Positions 34,346 through 37,957 of a stretch of 37,957 nucleotides of DNA are shown in pieces. This DNA is from Ophioceras dolichostomum (lineage: Eukaryota > Ascomycota > Sordariomycetes > Magnaporthales > Ophioceraceae). Each line of letters opens with the position of its first letter. Within the stretch, counting starts at the first letter, position 1. The translations under genes and the position numbers were made by a program. The stretch lies in the NCBI GenBank assembly GCA_003049485.1, contig PYST01000079.1:91331-129287 (forward strand), given 5' to 3'. The notes beneath the pieces are model-generated. The model was not told where the DNA came from. It ran no database searches and saw only the letters and a list, made by a program, of their open reading frames with translations.

Positions 34346-34535
34346 TGTTGTTTTTATTGACTGATGATCACCAATCATCAGAATTGTTGACTGCAAAGCC
34401 TCGAGTGACCACGAAGCTCTGGCCAAGTCACAACGTGAACGACTACGTCAACGATTACCTCAGTCAACGTCATCGACCTTCCACCTCTCGTTGTACTTAA
34501 GGAAAGGGACTCTCCCTCTGCCTTTTCCATAGAAC
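34346..34535 (+). repeat. Copia 3' LTR, 5' portion (right arm)
   Basis: Begins TGTTGTTTTTATTGACTG straight after the purine tract, in the orientation expected of a 3' LTR. It contains a TTGTACTTAAGG promoter-like element. The first 190 bp match the left arm in inverted orientation. LTR sequence probably continues a little beyond 34535 (TTAGAATACATAGATGAATTG), but its true end is lost at the junction with Gypsy fragment 2. Confidence 0.8.
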
Positions 34536-34607
34536 CTAGCTTAGAATACATAGATGAATTGAACCTGCCTTGGCAACCCCCTCTCATACCGCACACGTGC
34601 AATCGCT

Positions 34608-35175
34608 TTCTACCTGGGCCTTCCAACACACACCACTTGCGCGGTCGCGTCCTTACTCGAGAGGATGGCACTGAGGAATCCATAGAGAGATGGGAGTTCG
34701 AGGCCATCCTTGATTGTCACAACGAGGATGGGTGGCATTACCTGACAAAGTGGAAGTATCACGCACCAACCTGGCAACCCCTTAAGGACTTTGATGATGA
34801 GGACGTCCTGAAGTTCCACGCTGCCAACCCAGACAAAGTCGGTCCGCCACCGTCCGTGGTTCAAAGAGCAAAGCAACACGTTGAAAACTCCGAACCCGCT
34901 GAGATACCTTCAGACGAAACTCCGCACAGTGGGATCCTGCCCGCTGAAACGCCGCCGGCTTCAGCCAAACGCAGCAGTGGCCGCCCTCGCAAAAAGGTGA
35001 CTTTCGCAACAGACACGAAGCCTGGAGCACCCGAGAACGGAGCACCCGAGAACCCAGCATTGCGCCGCAGCAAGAAGGTAAACGCCCGCCTCAACACCGT
35101 TTTGCTTAGCCCGGGAAGACCTGGTAGTTGCTGTTTTGACGCTGTTCGTGGACGAACAGCCTTGAGGGAGGGTAC
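34608..35175 (+). pseudogene. Gypsy pol fragment 2: chromodomain and tail
   Basis: An open plus-strand frame starting around HHLRGRVLTREDG encodes a chromodomain (WEFEAILDCHNEDGWHYL, KWKYHAPTWQPLKDF, VLKFHAANPDK) and a basic tail (SSGRPRKKVTFATDTKPG). It matches the chromodomain of Gypsy fragment 1 closely but lies in the opposite orientation. No integrase core precedes it; the left junction with the Copia LTR is near 34600. The frame runs into the putative 3' LTR at 35176 after a short purine-rich tract (TTGAGGGAGGGTAC). It is a remnant: no start of its own and no enzymatic domains. Confidence 0.78.
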
Positions 35176-35791
35176 TGTCACGGGCACAGATCGCAAGATG
35201 TCCAGATTGCAGGATGTGGGGTCGCATCACGTGACAGGACCATGTCACGTGACCACAACTCACAACTTAGTTCACTCGCCGATCTCTCTTCTAGTTTAGA
35301 CCTCTTCAAGGCACAACAACGTCTCTTCCTCTTTCTCCTTGTTCGACCCTTGACACTCGGGCTGAGCTTTGCACCCCTGCTACGGCTTGTTGTCGCACGG
35401 CGTGTTATGCAAGTGGATAGGAGGCCGGAGACTCTGCTCCAGAGGCAGGAGATGTGTAAGCCCGGCTTCCGGGTGGCTTCAGGCCACCAGGCAGCTACCG
35501 ATTGGAAATTGCAGGAGACTAAGAGACTAGCCAAAGCCTAAGGAAAAGGCTAGAAACCCAGAGGAAGGGAGGGAGCTCAGGAGAACGGAAGAGATTTTTG
35601 GGAGACAGACAGATTTCACAATGGGAAAACCCTCTGAGATCAGGTACATGCATCGATTGAACCCTCGCGATTTGACACTTGTTGGCCGACTGCTAGGGTA
35701 AGTTGAACCCTCAGCTTTTTTGAGTTCAAGTCCAATGGATTTAAACTTGAAAGCTTTAGGACAACCTGCTGCGGTTTTGGTTGGGTTGGTT
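35176..35791 (+). other. Putative 3' LTR start of Gypsy fragment 2 and unassigned flank
   Basis: TGTCACGGGCACAG at 35176 matches the LTR start of Gypsy fragment 1. CACGTGAC-type palindromes follow near 35228 and 35244. I cannot find a matching GCCCGTGACA end, so the LTR right border is undefined. The remaining ~250 bp before repeat copy B show no recognisable coding sequence. Confidence 0.45.
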
Positions 35792-36177
35792 TGTAACGAC
35801 GGGCTTTTGCAAGCGGAATAGAAAAGAAGGTTCCTCAATTCTCATCACAAGCAGGTGGCTGAAAACGTGAATGCAGGAACAGCCTGTCTCTTGTCCTGTT
35901 CTCTCAAAGAGCAAGACCAAGATGAAAGAGCAGAGAACCAAGAACGAAGAACAAAGAAGAGACGATCGCTTGGCTCCCTCCTTCCCTCCAAGTGAGAGGG
36001 GAAAGCAACAAGCTAAATACAAAGCAAAGAGCAGTGACCTCTGGGCAGTGACCTCTATCTGATCTTCGTCTCGAAGATGCTCCAGGCCATGTCTAGTCCC
36101 TTGCGTTTCTAGCGTCCTTGTCATAGCACGATCAGCCATAGCGCGATCGTGCACTCCTCAGCTCGCCCGTTGTTACA
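35792..36177 (+). repeat. 387-bp-type terminal repeat, copy B
   Basis: Starts TGTAACGACGGGC and ends GCCCGTTGTTACA, inverted repeats at 12 of 13 positions. Direct repeat of 29938-30324. The flanking bases (TGGTT, GTAAC) show no target duplication, and the outer flanks of copies A and B do not match each other. Copies A and B bracket 5.5 kb of unrelated element pieces. Confidence 0.8.
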
Positions 36178-36411
36178 GTAACAGTGTTGAAAACAGCTGC
36201 AAGAACCAGAAAACCTCTATATAGCCAAGTGCTTAAGAGGAATGGGAAACCAACAGGCTTCCAGGGAGCTTGGCCTACGAGTAGCCAGAACCTCAGGCCT
36301 ACAGAAACCCAAAGCCCAAAGCCTGCAGAAACCCAAAGCCCTAGGCTTACTGAAAAACCCCAGCAAAGCACGTGGGAAAAAGTAGGAAAGAAGAAACCTT
36401 CCCAACCAACC
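36178..36411 (+). other. Unassigned repeat-rich segment, possible LINE ORF1 scrap
   Basis: A plus-strand frame from 36184 contains a 24-bp unit repeated at 36296-36319 and 36320-36343 (about GCCTGCAGAAACCCAAAGCC) with a decayed third copy, encoding Pro/Thr/Glu/Ser repeats followed by STWEKVGKKK. That last motif faintly recalls the N-terminal region of fungal LINE ORF1 proteins. The frame runs into the LTR at 36412. Family assignment is weak. Confidence 0.3.
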
Positions 36412-36615
36412 TGTCACGGTCAGAGACGCCGAGAGGCTGGGAAGCTAATGTGGTGATGCAATTGACGAGGATTCTGCTATGAAGAGGGAAAGAAGGGAAG
36501 GTCTGAAAGAGAGGCTTCCAACCCGGCACAAAATAGAGGGTTCTGCCGGAAGGCGGTGAAGGCCAGTGGTGGGCGTGCCCGAAAAGTGGGGCCCTTGCGG
36601 ACAGCTACCGTCACA
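36412..36615 (-). repeat. LTR of Gypsy fragment 3
   Basis: A 204-bp segment starting TGTCACGG and ending CCGTCACA, so its ends are 8-bp inverted repeats with one mismatch, and it has TG...CA termini. Read on the minus strand it follows the Gypsy 3 coding end after a purine-rich GGAGGGGGATCG, the position and context of a 3' LTR with a polypurine tract. Left flank CAACC; the partner is outside the window. Confidence 0.65.
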
Positions 36616-36767
36616 CGATCCCCCTCCAAGGCCTTGTATCGCGAAGGCGGTGCATGGCCTTGCTACTTGTACCTCGTCGGCCTTTTCTTCCTCTCATAGC
36701 TTACCTTCTCGGCCGAATTGTCGTCCTCGTTGTCCTCCATCAACCTGTCCTCTGCCGCGGCTCGGAT

Positions 36768-37733
36768 TCACTCCTGCAGGTTAACTGGCGGGCTTGCTGC
36801 CGAGGGATACTGCCGATGAAAAACCTCGAGTGCCGTTGGTGAGTTTCTCAAATCCCTCGCAGGATACCAAGTTTCATCGGGGTCGCAGCCTTTCCAGTCG
36901 ACTTGGTACTCCAAGGTTTTGCCTCGTCCTGATAAACGTGAAGCGAGCACCTTGTCCACTTCCCATTCAGGTTCGCCGTTGATCTCTTCGGGCGGTTCGG
37001 GTTCCTGGTGTTGTTGAGGAAGGGGATCGTCCGGGGCTTTGTGCAGTCGGTCAGCGTGAAACAGTGGAGATTCTTTGTACCCGGGCGGCGTCTCGAGGAC
37101 GAAGCTGTGCCCTTTGATCTCTAACACCTTCCATGGGCCGACGTATTGAGAGTCGAGGCGGGTTGTTGGGGCGGCGGTAGTGAAGCCGCGCTTGCGGACG
37201 AACACAAAGTCTCCCACGCCAAAGTCCACAGGGCGCCTTTTCTTATTGGCCTGGACCTCCTGAGCTTTCTGGGCGGCTAGGGCGAAGTCATGGGCTTGTT
37301 CTTGGACAGCCTTGGCTTGCTCTACGAGCTCTCGTGCCTTCTGCTGTCTTTCCGACTCGTTGGCTTCGACCGGCAGGTCCAGAGAGAGGGGGTTCCGAGA
37401 TTCAGTGCCAGAGAGAACCTTTAGTGGTGCCATACCGAGCGCTGAATGCCATGCCGAATTGTGGGCAAAGTCCAGAGCCGGGAGGTGCGCGCTCCACGTG
37501 GTCTGGTACTTGTCGACATAGAACCTTAGCTGCTGGTCCAGCTCCGCGTTGGTAACCTCTACTGCTCCCTGTGTCTGGGGGTGCAATGGACTTCCGTGGC
37601 GGTGCTTGGTGTCNATGGTCTGGTACTTGTCGACATAGAACCTTAGCTGCTGGTCCAGCTCCGCGTTGGTAACCTCTACTGGTCCCTGGTGTCTGGGGGT
37701 GCAATGGACTTCCGTGGCGGTGCTTGGTGTCAA
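36768..37733 (-). pseudogene. Gypsy pol fragment 3: integrase end, GPY/F module and chromodomain
   Basis: The minus-strand frame encodes the integrase core end (HPQTQGAVEVTNAELDQQLR), WSAHLPALDFAHNSAWHSALGMAP, a coiled-coil-like Gln/Ala/Glu stretch, a GPY/F module (DFVFVRKRGF, YVGPWKVLEIKG, PLFHADRLHKAP) and a C-terminal chromodomain (WEVDKVLASRLSGRGKTLEYQVDWKG, then ETWYPARDL). It ends with a stop at 36768. It differs clearly from Gypsy fragments 1 and 2, so it is another family. The integrase end is duplicated in tandem around an N at 37614, and everything upstream in pol (protease, reverse transcriptase, RNase H) is missing, so the fragment as assembled is not a working gene. Confidence 0.78.
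37499..37731. repeat. ~116-bp tandem duplication around a single N
   Basis: 37499-37613 and 37616-37731 are nearly identical (one substitution and one single-base indel seen), separated by an N at 37614 and one base. A duplication split by an ambiguous base is the typical mark of two overlapping contig ends joined without merging. Confidence 0.85.
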
Positions 37734-37957
37734 ACCGATGCATGCACTTGATCAACACAGGTTGTTCCATTGATCTCTGTCTGTTCTGTTCTGGCCCTCT
37801 CCGGGCCTCTGTCCCTTTTTCTCGTGGCTATTTTCTAGCCCCTTTCCTAGCCTCTGAGCTAGTCTCCTTTGTCAGACGGAGGGTGCACCAGATTGTTGTT
37901 ATTATTGTTGTGTTTTTCGTGGTCAGGGCGAAAACTCTGATCTCTACGGATTACCAA
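37732..37957 (-). other. Possible Gypsy leader sequence at the window edge
   Basis: On the minus strand this reads as a short leader with an AAC/AAT-rich stretch and a potential ATG at 37770 (MEQPVLIK...) fused to the integrase fragment. It may be the 5' untranslated/gag start region of a Gypsy element joined to the far end of pol by deletion or misassembly. No primer-binding site could be confirmed. Confidence 0.3.

Noticed and set aside
30325..34535. Reading the inverted arms as DNA-transposon or DIRS terminal repeats
   Set aside because: The enclosed genes are a Copia protease, DDE integrase, reverse transcriptase and RNase H, with no tyrosine recombinase or transposase. The arm carries LTR hallmarks (TG terminus after a purine tract, TATA-like box).
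29938..36177. Calling 29938-36177 one complete LTR retrotransposon
   Set aside because: The outer flanks do not form a target duplication, the inner flanks lack a primer-binding site and purine tract, and the interior is made of two unrelated element classes with their own terminal sequences.
27721..37957. Heavy repeat-induced point mutation of the cluster
   Set aside because: The elements are not strikingly AT-rich and keep long open frames; the visible stops are few and of mixed context. A dinucleotide analysis would be needed to claim RIP.

Overview
The window is nuclear DNA of a filamentous ascomycete (Pezizomycotina, most likely a Sordariomycete). The signs are short GT-AG spliceosomal introns with GTAAGT/GTGAGT-type donors, a divergent histone H3-H4 pair with fungal-type introns, pyrimidine-rich 5' leaders, and LINE (Tad/I-like with RNase H), Copia and chromodomain Gypsy retrotransposon debris. 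A Magnaporthales-like genome is my impression only; species cannot be settled from sequence alone.

Layout. 1-8132 and 9788-16486 are long gene-poor stretches around one regulatory gene. They hold no ORF I recognise, but they are unusually rich in AGGTAGGT/ACCTACCT tetranucleotide tracts and in the palindrome GGTACC. Between them, 8133-9787 encodes a 497-residue C2H2-type zinc-finger transcription factor (two exons, His/Gln-rich tract, three fingers). From 16487 to 26849 lies a compact housekeeping block: PRP3 (U4/U6 snRNP protein, minus strand), head-to-head with RPA190/RPA1 (largest subunit of RNA polymerase I, plus strand, one intron), then histone H3 (minus, two introns) tail-to-tail with RPA190 and head-to-head with histone H4 (plus, two introns) across a 1.4 kb shared promoter.

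From 27268 to the end the DNA is a nested pile of broken retroelements: a Gypsy pol 3' end with its LTR (minus), a 5'-truncated LINE (plus), a 387-bp terminal-type repeat, a Copia element without its gag N-terminus and flanked by INVERTED copies of its own LTR end, a second Gypsy chromodomain fragment (plus), the second copy of the 387-bp repeat, and a third, different Gypsy fragment (minus). That last fragment contains a ~116 bp duplication around a single N, which looks like an assembly join. The window probably ends near a contig edge.

The host genes serve core nuclear functions (rRNA transcription, splicing, chromatin) and share divergent promoters in two places, but they do not form a pathway. 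I found no convincing new biochemical system. The most interesting signals are the inverted-LTR Copia structure, which has the layout expected of an autointegration-type rearrangement, and the GGTACC/AGGTAGGT enrichment of the intergenic DNA.
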